Notes: a model not told the origin generated them from the letters alone. DNA of 64,000 nucleotides from Amanita rubescens (GCA_015039365.1 WION01000088.1:62001-126000); one strand, 5' to 3'; shown: positions 33,793 through 47,915, counted from the stretch's first letter. Translations and numbers: made by a program.

Positions 33793-34805
33793 GACATGGT
33801 ATTGCTTGCATCACCATCGCCTCCAGGCATGTTACCATGCAAGATGTGTGAACAGGTATAGTATTGTGCGGGTCGGAGACCTGAGTGGCATCCGTCAAAT
33901 TTAACTGAGTTCTTGTACCTGACATACGAGCTTATGACATGCGCCCGGACCCTAGGGCTTTAGGGGGATCTCCTTGCACCCAGGGATAAGGGTACCACCT
34001 ATGTTTCTCAAGGCTGGCATGGCAACCTTGACCCCCATGGAGTTATACTTGCCCTCCATGATGTGACTGGGGTATTCATGCACGATATTCCATTATAAGG
34101 CCCTTAGAGCCTTTAGTTACCGTATGTAGATCATATGGCCCGTAGTAACTTTCACAAAGTATAAAAGTCGTGCTGGGGTCCCATTGTGGACCATACACGC
34201 AGACTATTAGGCGTCCACTCCTAGAGAGCGCCTTAGATTAGCCGTTGGCTCTGCTCAAAAGGCATCCACGTATACTTTCATATTGTTACTGGGAGTGCTT
34301 ATAAAGGTGGTCACGGACGGTTTATGGACCGGACACCTTTCATTTTCCAAAGACAACTGGTACCTCTTGGGACCAGGCAGTTGCCGCAGGCGCACTGCAG
34401 TCCGCGGACCTTATGCATGTCATACTCGTTTACAGGTCAGGCACACAAGTCTGGTACATGTTCCTCGGATCGATCCTGGTGCTAGGCATTATTATGCTTG
34501 GCTGTAGCTCATAACGCTGCACGCAAGGTTGCTGTCGTATTCGTTATGACACCCTCGCCTATGAAGTCGTTGTCGTTTATGTAATGACACCTTCATTAAT
34601 AAATCCTTAAATAGATATAAATCATTGAATTTATAAATAATCCATCAAACGATCAATTGATTTCATCTCAATCAATCGTTCTATCATCAAGAAGCAAGAA
34701 ATAACATTTCTCGCTCACCCACTCCAATACAAGGCTATCAAAACCTTGTAACCGACATTTCCATAAGGTTTTATATAAATACAAACCTTTATCAACATTC
34801 TTGTC

Positions 34806-35954
34806 ATGTCTTCTTTTACCAAAGAAGAAGACAGCGCTTTATGTTCCCTTGTCACCGAATTACAAGGAAACAATTATCGTGCCTGGGCACGACAAATAAC
34901 GGCATACTTTCAGATCTCAAATCTGATGGTATTCATGTGTCCCGTTATTCCAAATGCAATCCCTGCTCACCTCAAAGCAGTAATTGCGCCGATCACTGCC
35001 ACCAATAAGGCAGCAATCATCATACAAGCTGATGAGCTTGTACAAAACGAGAAGGCGTTACACGCCATTAAGCTCAGATTGTCTTTTACAATCTTTGAGC
35101 TTTATCAACACGTTTACAACGCAAGACTCCTATGGATGTTCTTGCAAGAACGTTACAAAGATGATTCGCCAGCAATCCTCGACGGATCACTGGACAAAAT
35201 AGATCATGATCGATCTATAAATAAAATCATCACTCGTTACAGACACATAGCAGCACAGGGACATCAATTCCCGGCTGCTCATCTAAATAAAGCACTTACG
35301 ACCATCAGGGCTGTTCCATTAAAATGGATCAACCAAACAGCGGCTACATCATCTGTTACCGCTATCAATACAAATTACTCTAGCCCTATGGCAGTTCGTT
35401 CAGGAAACACTGCCACACAAGTTGGACCAATCAGAGTCCAGCAACTTGCTAGTGAAATTCGTTCATCATGGTCGTTACGGCATAATGCTATAAAACAATT
35501 ACCTCCGTCAACGCAAGACCCTAACTTGCATACGGAACATTGTTTAGCTAATGCCTCCTTAACAAACAAAGGCAAAGGCCGCTGCAGATGCTCGCCGCAT
35601 CCACAGCCTACACATTTTCGCTGGGAAGACTTTAAAAATAGTAGCAAGCCTGATTATATCAGGGGAGGATCTTCACTATTAGTCCAACAGCCCGAATCTG
35701 ATCCGGAATCAGATTCCACACATGATTCATTTAAATCATGTAAATCAAATGTTTCCACGCCTTTACCTTTATCACACGAGCCTTTGACAGACTCGTTGGA
35801 TACAAGAATAACAAATTCCCAGGAGGAATTTTATGATGCTCATGAAGATTTCGAGCGTCATTATGGAAATTTCATGGCTATGAATAGCTATGATCAATGG
35901 GTAGAAGAACAATATAGCATAGACTTAGATAATTTCTGGAAGATATATATGTAA
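34806..35954 (+). CDS. Gag-like protein of the LTR element, copy 2
   Basis: 382 residues, colinear with the copy 1 protein and intact. Replacements are scattered and mostly mild (for example LKGDN to LQGNN near residue 24, EHYKDD to ERYKDD). The same copia-type Gag core and acidic Ser-rich tail are present, again without a zinc knuckle or downstream pol. Confidence 0.82.
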   Translation: MSSFTKEEDSALCSLVTELQGNNYRAWARQITAYFQISNLMVFMCPVIPNAIPAHLKAVIAPITATNKAAIIIQADELVQNEKALHAIKLRLSFTIFELYQHVYNARLLWMFLQERYKDDSPAILDGSLDKIDHDRSINKIITRYRHIAAQGHQFPAAHLNKALTTIRAVPLKWINQTAATSSVTAINTNYSSPMAVRSGNTATQVGPIRVQQLASEIRSSWSLRHNAIKQLPPSTQDPNLHTEHCLANASLTNKGKGRCRCSPHPQPTHFRWEDFKNSSKPDYIRGGSSLLVQQPESDPESDSTHDSFKSCKSNVSTPLPLSHEPLTDSLDTRITNSQEEFYDAHEDFERHYGNFMAMNSYDQWVEEQYSIDLDNFWKIYM

Positions 35955-35959
35955 TATAT

Positions 35960-38900
35960 ATATAAATTGTCATCAACACAAGAGTATCGTGAAGGATCAC
36001 TCCTTATAAATCCGATTACTTGTTATACAATTTATATTCAAAATAAGGAAATCGTGTAGGCATATGCCTTGCAATCCCGATTACTTATACACAAATCTTT
36101 CTGGTGGTATTAAGCAAGGATCATTATCATTGCCAGAATATACCACGTTCAAGGGAATTTCGATCACTTGAAGAAAGATCATCACGCTTGTCATCATATA
36201 CAAGCATCAACACATATTATCTTCGTCAATTCAGAAATATCTATAAAGTCTACACTATAAAAACAATATCTTTAAAAAGCTCTCCACAAATGCAAACCGA
36301 TGTCTATAGCCTATAGACGGCTATAATCTATTTGCAGATAACAGTAATGTGTTACCTTTGAGAAAGGTTCCTTGCCGTTGAAACTTACACGGTTTTGAAA
36401 ACGTCTCATAATATGGTTTCCTACATTTGAGAAGGCTCCTTGCTGTTGAAATAGCACAGTCTTGAAAGTATCTCATAACACTGTAGTCGCAATAGCAGTT
36501 TCAAACTGCTGAACATTATCTGTTGGAGATAACAAATTTCTTGGTATAAACACCGTCATTCTTTAACGACGTTAGCAAGGATTTATCATCATTGCCAGAA
36601 TACTGTCGCATACAAGGGAATTTCGATCACTTGTATAAGAATAGACTTCTATGCTTGTCTATACAAGCATCTATAAACGTCCAGAGTATCTCTGTACTCA
36701 ACCTATAAATTGAATTGTTCGGCGGCGTCTTAACGCTCATCCCCTCTTCATATTAAAAATAGGTTTTCCAATAACAGGACAGACGTAACTAAAATACCTC
36801 GAAATAATTCTTATAGCTTTAAGAATTGTGGATTATAATTCTAAATGATTATCTATAGGAACCAGATCATCCTTGAGTGAAATACATGTACCATGACCAT
36901 ATACGTTGACCAACGTCGTTATGTTGGATAATGTATTGTGTGAAACACAAGAATGGTTACATCTTTTTATAAAGATGATAAATTGACGAAATCATTGATT
37001 TCTTTAAATACATGAAGATGATTTTTACAAACCATCACATGTTAAATAAGAATACTGTTCACATCACGTATATAATTAAAACGTGATAAATAGATCATGT
37101 CAAAAATATACATGATTCTATCAGGCTAAATTACGCAATATCAATCCCTGTCTTGATTGAGGGGGAATCATTGCAAATAAACAAGCCATTACGACTTGTA
37201 TAAATGACCAATCAAAACAAGTATTCGATATAACTTGTAAACAAATACAATCATGGAAGCGTATTAAATATAGGCCCATATTGTACATTATGGTTGCGTA
37301 TTAGACATAGGCCCATAATTATAATGGTCATCACACTGTATTAGAGGAGGAAGCTCCCTCGATAATATACAGATGCCTGAACACGAACAAAATATATGTA
37401 TTGGAGTTTTATCCCCGTCTATTGTATAGAGAAGGCTCCTTGCCGTTGAAACTTATACGGTCTTGAAAGCGTCTCGTCTTTACAATATGACATTACACTC
37501 CTGACAAATATCCTAGTCAGGAACGTGTATTTTATGGAATGCCAGATTAATGCATATCTCAAATAAGCCTGTCATATGGCTTATCGCAAATAATCTCACA
37601 TATCCTCTCCATACATATAACAGTATTTCTTTATAAGAATCAATGGTAGCTTAAATTAAAAGAAATAGCTATGTCAATCTTGCGCCAGTTCCTTTCAAAA
37701 TACAGATTCCCTAATATCGTACATACGATATTACGGTTGGATTATTGGAATACATTTAGTTCCTTGCACAGATCTTAGCCCTCAAAAGCTAAAGATAGGA
37801 ACACCTTGCGTATAATCCAACACCCTCTTTAATTAACTCTAGTTCTTAGTTTCATCCGAACAATGGAGAATTTCCTTACACAAGTTTTGACGGTTTTCAG
37901 GTTGGTTAACAATATTTATATATTGTCGATCACTTGGGGATACAGCAGACCCAATACTGCTACGGATATAAACTTGTACAAGTCAACCTTTGAATGGGTA
38001 GCAATATTTATATATTGTGGGTTATTCAGGGGCACAACAGACCCAATACTGTTATGACTTCGAAATATCGTTATGATCTTCCTGACGGTATTAGCAAGGA
38101 CATCATGTCATTGCCAAAATATACCGTATATGAATGAGCTTCGGCCAACTCATAAGGAGGATCTTTACAAATAATGAATTTCGGTTTAACGTTGTTATTA
38201 TACGTTGAACATCAAAAAGGATATTCAAGATCATTCGACGAGACTTCCCCATTCGAGTTCTATACTCTTATTGCATCTGGATAATGCATAAAGATAAAAT
38301 AGAACCAGGGCAGAACAAGAATTAACAGAGTTAAGAGGACATTGCTTGCCAACGGACTACACGTAACAGAGGAATAATCCTTGTTTAAGGATTAATATAG
38401 GCTGTACTGAAAAGGAAACCTATATCGGATAACGTCGCAGTTATACCTTCCCAGTAGACGTGTTCATGTTGAATATATCGTCCAATAAGATAGTCATTGA
38501 CACTCAAATGACTTAGAGGTCAAAATCTCGTTCATACGAGATATTATATAAGTGTTTGTCCTTCTATACAAACACTTATAATTATACTTGTTGTAATACA
38601 AGTATATCCTCTTCGTCGTAAAAGAATCTATATCAAAAATAGATTCAATATGCTATAATGGGGTGGCGCCTGCCTTGCGCAAATCCCCAAATATACAAGT
38701 ATGAGTGAATGCGGAATGTCGATCATTCTCGGATCCTCAATTAAACTTGTCATGACAACGGTCGTATCCCTGTGGGTGTAGATCTTTAAAGTCATGTAAA
38801 TCGTATCTTGTATCTATACACAAGTAACGATAAATATAGCATAATACATACAAGAATAAACTTCTTGTACACAGTGTCTAATAAAGGATTACATCATTAA

Positions 38901-40650
38901 TGATCGTCGGGTACGGCAGACACAATACTGCCAGCAAATTATCTTTATATTAAGATAAAATGCGCCGGGCACTTATAGCAGTTCTTACTGCTGATCATAT
39001 ATGGTAAAACCCTTTTATAATGATTACCAAGATATATTGCAAATGTGGATGACCACCACGTATAAGTCAAGTAGGAAATCACATCTGTATGAGCATCCAG
39101 TAAAATGTATCTGGATTCACTTACACGATTAAAATACCGAGTACACTTGTAAAACGCGAGATAACAGCTCGCATACAAGCTCGTATTTAATAATCGTCAC
39201 ACATGCTCAGGAAATGGATAATGATGAAGTTCATCTCGTTATTTACGAGATCAGGAGATTCGTCTCCCCGCTGGTGTTGTGCGTTCCTACCAAAATAGGG
39301 ATATATGGAATCACAACCAAATACAATCCTTTACCAAAGTGATTATAAAGGATTTAATGATATGCAAATCATCATACCAGACGGATTATCATCATTTACA
39401 AAAGACAAGATATACACACATATCTATAGAAGGGAACATTCGTTGTTCTATAACAGACGGGTCAAATGCTTTGAAAGCATAAGTCCTTTAAAGACCCAAG
39501 GACTTCGCTCTGTTGAACAACATAGATATTCTTTAAGACACATGGTTGAACTCTTTATCGAAATTTAAAAAGGAGTTTTTATCGATATAACAGAGATGTA
39601 AACCATGATGTATAAGAATCATCTGGGCAACCGTCTATAACATAATTCGCTTGTCATCACACTTGTCTTTACAAGGATGAGCAATTATATTAGACCACAA
39701 ACAATTACACTTGTCATTACAAGTAAAATTGTCACGCGTGCGACTTGTCGATCAAAGTGAACACGCCACGTCATATTCTCGTATTGCTGTGCAAGAGAAT
39801 ATATACTCCTTTACATTTTAAGGTGCTAGACACCTTTACACCACATAAGGCGTTGGACGCCTTTAGACATAATAGGAGAATATACGAGTTACATATAATC
39901 AGAACTTGTAAAGAAACAAGGAATGATTATCACACTCGTCACACATACGAGCAGAGAGTATTTGCAAGGGAGGAAGCTCCCCTTGTAGAGATACTATACT
40001 CGTCTAAATAGTTCATTTAGGAAGACACGTCAAGTCTTTACTTGACAATGCGACATATACACACTCGCATATCCATCAGAGGATTCTTTTCACACAAAGA
40101 ATCATCGTCATATATCTCGCTATTTATATAGCTTGATATTTATGCAAGTTGTTAAACGTTATCGTTTACCTGCCAAAAATATTCATTTAGCACTTAAGGA
40201 TATAGACTTATCCTTTATTACACAAAGTAATAAATCATATAAGAGATTGTGAAGGCAGTAAACCAAGCCCCTTCTCGATTAAATATGATTTCACACACTT
40301 TGTAAGGCTTGAAGCCTGGGGGTGCTTTTATAATGGATATTATCAATATGACAGGAAACTCGATTTTTGATAAATCGATTCAAACAATATACGTCATTGT
40401 ATTGGCTTTTCGACAAAGTCATATCCTATACCTTTAGGATCAAACAATGATAAATATTGTATAACGTATACAACAAGCATTATAGGAATATTAAAGAAAT
40501 ATATAATACAAGGGATTAAGGTGAAAGCAGCATATAGTCTGGATCCCCATACTTGTACACGAAACGAGAGATCTTCCGTGAAGACTTTCAAGTCTTGCAA
40601 TTCCGGTGACTCGTATAAAAATATTTCATATATTCCAGGATAACTTAGCG
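35960..40650 (+). ncRNA. Hairpin-module region of copy 2 (putative structured RNA)
   Basis: Counterpart of 22260-27240, with the same modules in the same order. Several stems carry paired substitutions relative to copy 1: GCTTGT/ACAAGC (36186-36205), ATGCTTGT/ACAAGCAT (36651-36670), CTGT/ACAG (36443-36459), AACAG/CTGTT (38036-38053), ATCTC/GAGAT (39233-39251). At about 39127-39190 a longer branched hairpin replaces a simpler one at 25433-25472 while the outer pairing is kept. Loops are conserved except for a few single changes. Confidence 0.6.
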
Positions 40651-40658
40651 AGGGGGTG

Positions 40659-41144
40659 TGTTAAAGTTATCTTATCTAATCATATAAGATAACGTATATC
40701 TTATCTTATCTCATATAAGATAATACATCATATCTTATCCTATAGATTAGGATATACAGATTAGATGTACATACATGCATATATGTATCCACATACATAT
40801 ATACACGTACATATACATACATAGGATACTGGAATATCCTATAGTCGCTTGCGTCATCCCATTACTGCGGTAGACGCGTCATAGCTGCGCTAGACGTCAT
40901 ATTATACGTCATGCACAGCTCTTCCTCTATTTACTATACTTTGTACTTATTAGGATACTAGTAGTATATAAGACTACCTGTACGTAGGTACAAATAAGAA
41001 CCTTCCTTCTCCTCTTACCACCACATCCTATATCCATAGGATAGTGAGTTATCGTTTGAGGTCGTCACCGCCACTCTACACTCCACTCTAAGTAAGTATT
41101 CACTTTAATACTTAGACGCTGCGCTGCTGGGCGTATCTTCGTCA
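40659..41144 (+). repeat. 3' LTR, copy 2
   Basis: 486 bp; preceded by the purine-rich GCGAGGGGGTG and followed by the AAGGC duplication, then the ATG codon that resumes the Helitron frame. Confidence 0.93.
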
Positions 41145-44100
41145 AAGGCATGTGCTCATTTACAGTACATGGCTTGACAGGAGAACAACTAAATGTCATG
41201 TCAATGACTGAATTGAAAGCAAAGGCTTTGCATCACTTAAACAATCAAGGCAAAATCCTGTCAGTTGGGCATGGTGCTCAAGCTGAAAGCATCTGGAAGA
41301 ATCCTCATTTGTATCCTCAAATGTTTCCTTGGTTGTTCCCTTATGGACAAGGAGGAATAGGGAGTGTTGCAAGGTTAGCTGACCATGAGCACAAAAGGAG
41401 GCTGCTAATGTATCATGACAAGAGGTTTCAAATGGATCCCAACTTTCCATTTGTTGCATTTAGTCATGAACAAGTAAAAGCTGCTACTACTAATGGATTC
41501 TTGCTGGCAGAAAAACAAATATTCAATGACATATCTGGAAGACTTCTAAATATGGATACCCAAGCACTAAACTCACTTGTTGAACGCATGTCAAAAGATG
41601 AATTTATTGAACCTTCAAATGATGCAGAAAAACAATGTTTTCAAATCATCAGAGACTTAGATCATGTTTCTGGCACAGTAAAAGGGTCAAACACAAGCAA
41701 GAAGTGGATGCGGAATGAAATATGGTCTTTGGTTGCTCACTGTGGTGCTCCATTTTGGTATATCACTCTATCCCCTGCTGATGTAAAGCATCCAATTTGC
41801 ATTTACTATGCAGGAAATGATGAAGTGTTCAAGCCCTCAATCCTTCCATATGATGAACGTCTGAGACAAGTTTGCAATAATCCTGTAGCTAGTGCTCGTT
41901 TCTTCCACTTCATAGTCACTACATTTATAACTGATGTACTGAGATTTGGCACATCTAATATGGGTCTGTATGGTCACACAAAAGCTTTCTATGGAACAGT
42001 TGAGCAACAAGGAAGATTAGCCCTTCACCTGCATATGATGCTATGGATCAAAGGAAACTTGACACCTCAGGAAATGCGGAACCTCATTTTAGATCCCAAT
42101 TCTGATTTTCAACAAAAGATTATAGCATGGATTGAAAGTTGTCAAGTTGGAGAATTTTTGACAGGGAAACAAGATGAAATATTACAACGAGTGCAGGAAA
42201 AGTCAAAATACAATCAATACAAGGACCCCACAGAGACATTACCAGAGGCCCCACCTCCAATGTGCTCTACTCAATGTAACAACTGCCATAAATGTAATAA
42301 TATTGAAGAATGGTGGAATAAATTTGAACAGGAGGTTGATGATATAATCAGCAAATCAAATATTCATAACTGTGAAAGAGGAGTAAACAAAGATGGAACA
42401 ATGAGAAAGAAATTAGCTTATGTTGGATGCAGAGACAACAAATATGGTACATGTAAAGCGCGATTCCCAAGGCCTACCTTTGAGGTTACTCAAATTGATC
42501 CAGAAACTGGGGCATTAAACCTCAAGAAAGGTGAACCATGGATAAACTTCATCACAACATATTTAACATACATTTTCAGATGCAATACAGATGTCACAAG
42601 TATGTGGTCAGGAACTGCATTAAAAGCAGTTATTATCTATATTTCTGACTATATCACAAAAACTAGCTTAAAAACTCATGTGGTATTTGATGCAATAAGA
42701 AGCATATTTGATAAGCACAGGGATATAATAGGTAGTTCTGTTCCTGAAAAGGAAAAAGCACGTCAACTGCTAACAAAAATGGTCAATCTCTTGTCAACAA
42801 AAGCAGAAATGGGTGGCCCAATGGTATGCATGTATCTGCTTGGAAATCCTGATCACTATACTTCACATAAATTTGTGCCATTTTACTGGAAGTCTTATGT
42901 AAATGAAGTTCACAAAGTCTGGGATGAAGAGGTTGCATCTACTGTAAAGGATAAAGTAACAATCATCAATATTAAAAACAGAATTGTTGGTCTTTCACCA
43001 GTATATGACTACATTTACAGACCTGTTGAATTGGAAGATATGTGTTTGTATGATTGGGTAAGAAGATGTCACCGAAAACGTATACCTTCAAATAAACTAA
43101 AGCAGAGTGTCTCCAAAACTGATGATGAACTAACTGACAATGATGTTGAAGAAGATATTGGTCTTGACCATGGGTCAGAACCTGAAGTATTAGATGATGA
43201 ATCTAATGATAGTGATGATGAGAAAGAATGTACCAAAATTAAACTACCTAAAAACACATATTGGTTTAACAAGATGCACCCTTTGTATGATTCTCATGTG
43301 ACCTGTTTGAGTCCTGACAAAGAAGATATTGTTGTCAACTTTATAGGTGGCATCTTGCCAAGATGTGATCAAGGGAACAGAGAATATTATTGCATGACAA
43401 TGTTAACTCTATTTAAGCCATGGAGAAATGGGCAATCTTTAAAGGCCTTGCAAAATACATGGGATGAAACATTTATAAATCATAGTTTTACTGAAAGGCA
43501 AGACCAATTGATGAAAAATTTTAATATAAGATATGAATGTCTTGATGCACGTGATGACTATCGTGCTCAAATCAAAGCAGGTAAAGTATCATCTTCATTC
43601 TTCATGTTTGGAGAAGATGTCACAACCAATGAAGAAGAAGACATATCTCAAGATTGTTTTGTTGATGAAAATGGCATCAATGGTGTGGATTCTGTTTCAA
43701 CTGTACTTGGAACCAAAGAATTAAAACAACAAGTAGATATAGCTGACATCAGAGCAGTGATGCGACAAACTGGATGGACCAATGAAATTATTTCTGACCT
43801 TGATGACTTGAATATGAAGCCAATAATTCCAAAACTAAACTTAGCTGGATCTGATTGGAAAGCAGTTGTACAATTGGAAAAGCAAAAAGTGATTGATGAA
43901 AGAAACAAACACCATAAAAAATTACCAGATGATTCAGGTCCCTTATCATTTCCTACACATAAACCAAATGAAGTAAAAGTTATTGATAAATCTTATCTGA
44001 AAAAAAAACATTACATAACTCAGCATGAAGAATCAATTGGATCTATTTGTACAAAGTTCAAACTAAATCAAGAACAAGAACGTGCTTTCAAGATAATTGC

Positions 44101-46780
44101 TCATCATGTGGTGATGAGAAACTCAGGACAACTGAAAATGTACATTGGAGGAATGGGTGGTACAGGCAAATCACAGGTTATTAAAGCTGTATCAGGTTTC
44201 TTTTCAAGTCAACATGAAACTTATCGTTTTATTTCTGTTGCTCCAACAGGAACTGCTGCAGCTCTTTTGTCAGGTTCAACTTATCACTCTATCTTGGGAA
44301 TAAATGATCTGAGTGGAAATGCATCAGAAAAAGTGTTATCACAGGTGCGTACTCGATTGCAAGGTGTTGATTACATCTTTTTGGATGAAGTTTCAATGCT
44401 TTCATGCTATGATCTTTATAGGATTAGCTCACAGCTGGCCAGGGTCTTCAATCGTCCTGACACACCATTTGGAGGAATAAATATAATATTTGCAGGAGAC
44501 TTTGCACAATTGCCACCACCAATAGGTGGAGAGAATGTTGCACTATATAGTCGTTCAATAGGTCAGTTTGCTACCTCTCTTAGGTCCCAAGAAGAAGCAA
44601 TGGGTAGGGCAGTTTGGCACCAAGTAACAACTGTTGTCATATTGAAGCAGAATATGAGACAACTGAAAAATTCTGATGATGATGAAAAGTTTCGTACAGC
44701 ATTAGAAAACATGAGGTACAAAGATTGCACTACTGCAGACATACAATTTCTTAGATCAAGGATTACCTCTCTACAGCCAGGCAGGCCCTCCATCTGTGAT
44801 CCTAGATTTAGGAATATTGCAATAATAACAGCCAAAAATGTACAAAAGGATGAGATCAACAGACTAGGATGCATCAAGTTCGCACATGAAACTGGTCAGG
44901 AACTAACTGTGTTCTATTCTGAAGATTCTGTAAAGGTCACAACAGAAGAAAGCAAATCAAAAAAGAAAAAACCAACTAAGAAGATTACAAGCATATCAGA
45001 TGAATTGCAACATGTTATATGGAATCTCCGACATTCATCTGCTGATAAGCAAGTGCCTGGGAAATTGTCACTTTGTTTAGGACTACCAGTGATCATTAAA
45101 TGTAATGCTGCAACTGAATTGTGCATCACTAATGGCCAAGAGGGAATTGTGGTTGGATGGCAATCAACTAAAGGTTCAAAGAATCAGTTATTGTTGGATA
45201 CATTATTTGTGATGCTTGTCAAACCACCAAAAACAGTGACATTGGATGGCTTGCCAGAAAATGTGGTTCCTATCATGCGCACAATGAATTCAATAACATG
45301 TACATTGCCTGATGATAGCAAAATTAGCTTATCAAGATCACAAGTTGAAGTACTCCCAAATTTTGCAATGACAGACTTTGCCTCTCAAGGCAAAACTCGT
45401 CCATTTAATCCTGTTGATTTAAGCAATTGCAGATCTCATCAGTCTTATTATACAACACTTTCAAGAAGTGCTACTGCAGAAGGAACAATTATCCTTCAAG
45501 GGTTTGATGCAAGAAAGATTACAGGCAGGGCATCACGTGCTTTAAGGCAAGAGTTCAGGGACTTAGAATTGCTAGATGAAATAACTAAACTTCAGTATGA
45601 GAGCAAACTGCCAGCAACAGTATGTGGGGAAAGGAGGAATGCATTGATACACACATATAGAAAACATAAAGGAATGTCATATGTTCCTTCACATGTCCAT
45701 CGCTCTATTAAGTGGAACAAATCTGATCCAATGCTTGACCCAATAGAGGATGATGTAGAGTGGAAGATACTGAAGAAAACAAATAAGATTGCTCCAATTC
45801 ATGGTTCTATCACTGTTAACAGCATAAATATCAAAAACTCTTTTATTTCTGCCAAAGGAAGTGTCCCTTTAAAAACCATCAAAAGAAAACAAAAAGACTG
45901 CTGCAATGATCAGGACAAAAATGCCAAAAAAAATTGTGACAAAGGAGTAGCAGATGCAGATAGTAGCAAAGTAACTTCTGTTTCATCCCTAACCCCATAT
46001 GGGTTTACATGGAGTGAGAACAGCTGTGCATATGATTCGGCTTTATCCATATTACATGCCATTTGGAAGAATGATATGGTTAAATGGGATGCTGAATTTA
46101 GAAATATGAATGACAGAATTATGGGACCTCTGTTAAACAACTTTAATGCATCAAATATTGGATTGATTTCTTTAAATTCAAGCAGAGATAGTTTGCGCTT
46201 CAGATTACAAGAGTTGTATCCTAGAGAGTTTGCGTGGGGACAGTACACTAGTATCACTAAGCTTCTGGAGTTGCTACTTGAAACTCAAATAGATACCATT
46301 CGTAGAACTATACATTGCTATAATGGACACATAGAAGATAATGTTCGAATTTACAACAAAAGTTGTTTAATAGCTTGTGGTGCAGAATTGGAAACATCAG
46401 TTGAATCTTGGATGAGAAATTTCAAAGAAGACATAATACGAAAATGCAACTTATGTCACAACAATCAGTATAGACAATTTGAATTTGCAGTTGCACTTCC
46501 AATTATTGCTTTGGATGTTTCTGGGTATCTAATAGAGATTAATGGTGGATTCTGTGTCACAATAGACAATGAAGAACATAGATATGTACTAAGAGGAATA
46601 ATTTATTTTTCAAACTACCACTTTACATCTCGCATTATATATGAAAATGGAATGACCTGGTTCCATGATGGCATTGCTACAGGTGATAATCTAATATATG
46701 ATGGTATGATAGACACAATATCAAACAGATACCAGTGCAGAGGAAAGAATGCATCTATTGCAATCTATACAAAAATTTAA

Positions 46781-47674
46781 TTAATCATAACAGCTTACAT
46801 CACCTTTTAGTTATATAAGTAGTAAAATAGGCCTCGGACATGCCGTGCTGTGCAGCGGCCCATTTACCCAAGTGTGACTTGAGTGGTGAGTAGCTGCTGA
46901 GGTCAAGGACATTGGCAACATGCACATGGCAGTGGCTGCTGGAGGTGCAGTGCAGAGTGCCAGTTGAAGTGATGATCTAGTTTTAGTTCCACAATCCCAC
47001 ATGTTTGTTGCCAGCAACAACCAACGACTCACCACCAATCACCTATGATTGTCAATTTGTCATAGGTATGTAAATATGAGGGATTTGTGATTATGTATGT
47101 ATTGAAGTCAAGGGGTGAAAGCAGGTGGAGATGAGTTCTTGGTTATTTGGTCGGATGGTATGGCACAGTGAGCTGTGGTTGTTAGAAGCATATTAATAAT
47201 TGTCTGACTGTCTGACTATCTGACAGGCACTGACAGATGCTAACACACTAATTGTCTGGTTGTCTGACTATCTAATAGGCACTGACAGATGCTGACACAC
47301 AGATTATCTGACTGTCTGACAGACAGTGTTTCATAAGTTGTCTGACTTGTCTTCAGACTATCTAACCATCTGAGCAGTGAGAGACACTTAAGCATCAGAT
47401 AACATCAGACAAGTCTGTGATCAGACTTTTGCTGTGTTAGCTGATGTACTAAGCTTCCACACTAGAAGCATACGGTGGCAAAGTTAACTCAGCAATGGTT
47501 AACTCAAATACTAAGAGAACAGTGATGATAGAAATTGAACAGAGTGTGGACAATGATAGATAATTTGATGATGAGTAAGTAGAGATACATAAGTGGGTCT
47601 GTCACTTCCAAAACTAATCAGGCATGCATAATGTGGGAGTCAATACTATTAGTAACAGAATGGTGGCTCAGTGA
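46781..47674. other. Helitron 3' flank with a CTGAC-rich MITE-like tract
   Basis: No gene. From about 47190 to 47450 there are repeated TTGTCTGACTGTCTGAC-type motifs ending TTAGCTGATGTA, resembling the arm of the foldback MITE at 26126-26431. A CTTACATCACC at about 46800 could be the other end. I did not find a certain Helitron 3' hairpin and CTRR terminus. Confidence 0.45.
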
Positions 47675-47915
47675 CACTCAGTAAGGTTATATAGTCCGTC
47701 CAAAGTCGGGACTAGTCACAATCAGTCAAATCACAGTCGCGCATTTGGATTTTGCGAACACATCCTGACTATCAAAGTCAGGCCTAAGTCATGCTTCTAC
47801 GTAGCCATATTTTAGTCAGTTCTAGTCACAATTTAGTCTATCATAGTCCGTGCTGGTCTTCCCTTAGTCAAATCTTAGTCTTCCGTAGTCATCGCGAAAA
47901 AGTCATATTTTTCTA
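47675..47915. repeat. CACTA left end and TAGTC subterminal array
   Basis: Terminal CACTCAGTAAGG, then about 15 AGTC-containing units (TAGTCC, TAGTCA, TTAGTC) in one orientation. Confidence 0.85.

Larger units (their letters stand above)
31060..41144 (+). mobile_element. Non-autonomous LTR retrotransposon, copy 2, inserted in the Helitron
   Basis: Same family as 19586-27734. 5' LTR 31060-33779 (interrupted by the TRIM-like element 31279-33508), 3' LTR 40659-41144 (486 bp). Flanking duplication AAGGC at 31055-31059 and 41145-41149. The two LTRs match each other wherever both are present, but differ from copy 1 LTRs at about a dozen sites plus a 1-bp indel. Each copy was therefore a separate recent insertion from a different source lineage. 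Primer site at 33780. Lacks the MITE found in copy 1. Confidence 0.92.
29254..46780 (+). pseudogene. Helitron Rep-helicase gene, split in frame by an LTR element
   Basis: Codons 29254-31059 (602) and 41150-46780 (1876 plus stop) form one frame across the insertion once one AAGGC duplication is removed. The first part has CxxC clusters (CAVCG, CKHVCNHC) and a DUF6570-like region (AALRQGKVPKYALAKGLWIG). The second part: Helitron-like N domain; HUH nuclease motif LHLHM (about 42030); the YISDYITK tyrosine motif (about 42645); then PIF1-type helicase with GGMGGTGKS (44147-44173), FLDEVSMLS, FAGDFAQLPPP, YYTTLSRS. The C-terminus (from about 45990) has NSCAYDSALS and YHFTSRI...WFHDG, resembling a USP-type cysteine protease. 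The true start may be downstream of 29254, since residues 50-100 are oddly hydrophobic. The ORF is otherwise open, so inactivation is due to the insertion. Confidence 0.88.

Noticed and set aside
46781..47200. Helitron 3' terminus
   Set aside because: Several CTAG or TTTTAG sites exist, but none has a convincing preceding hairpin, so no end was called.
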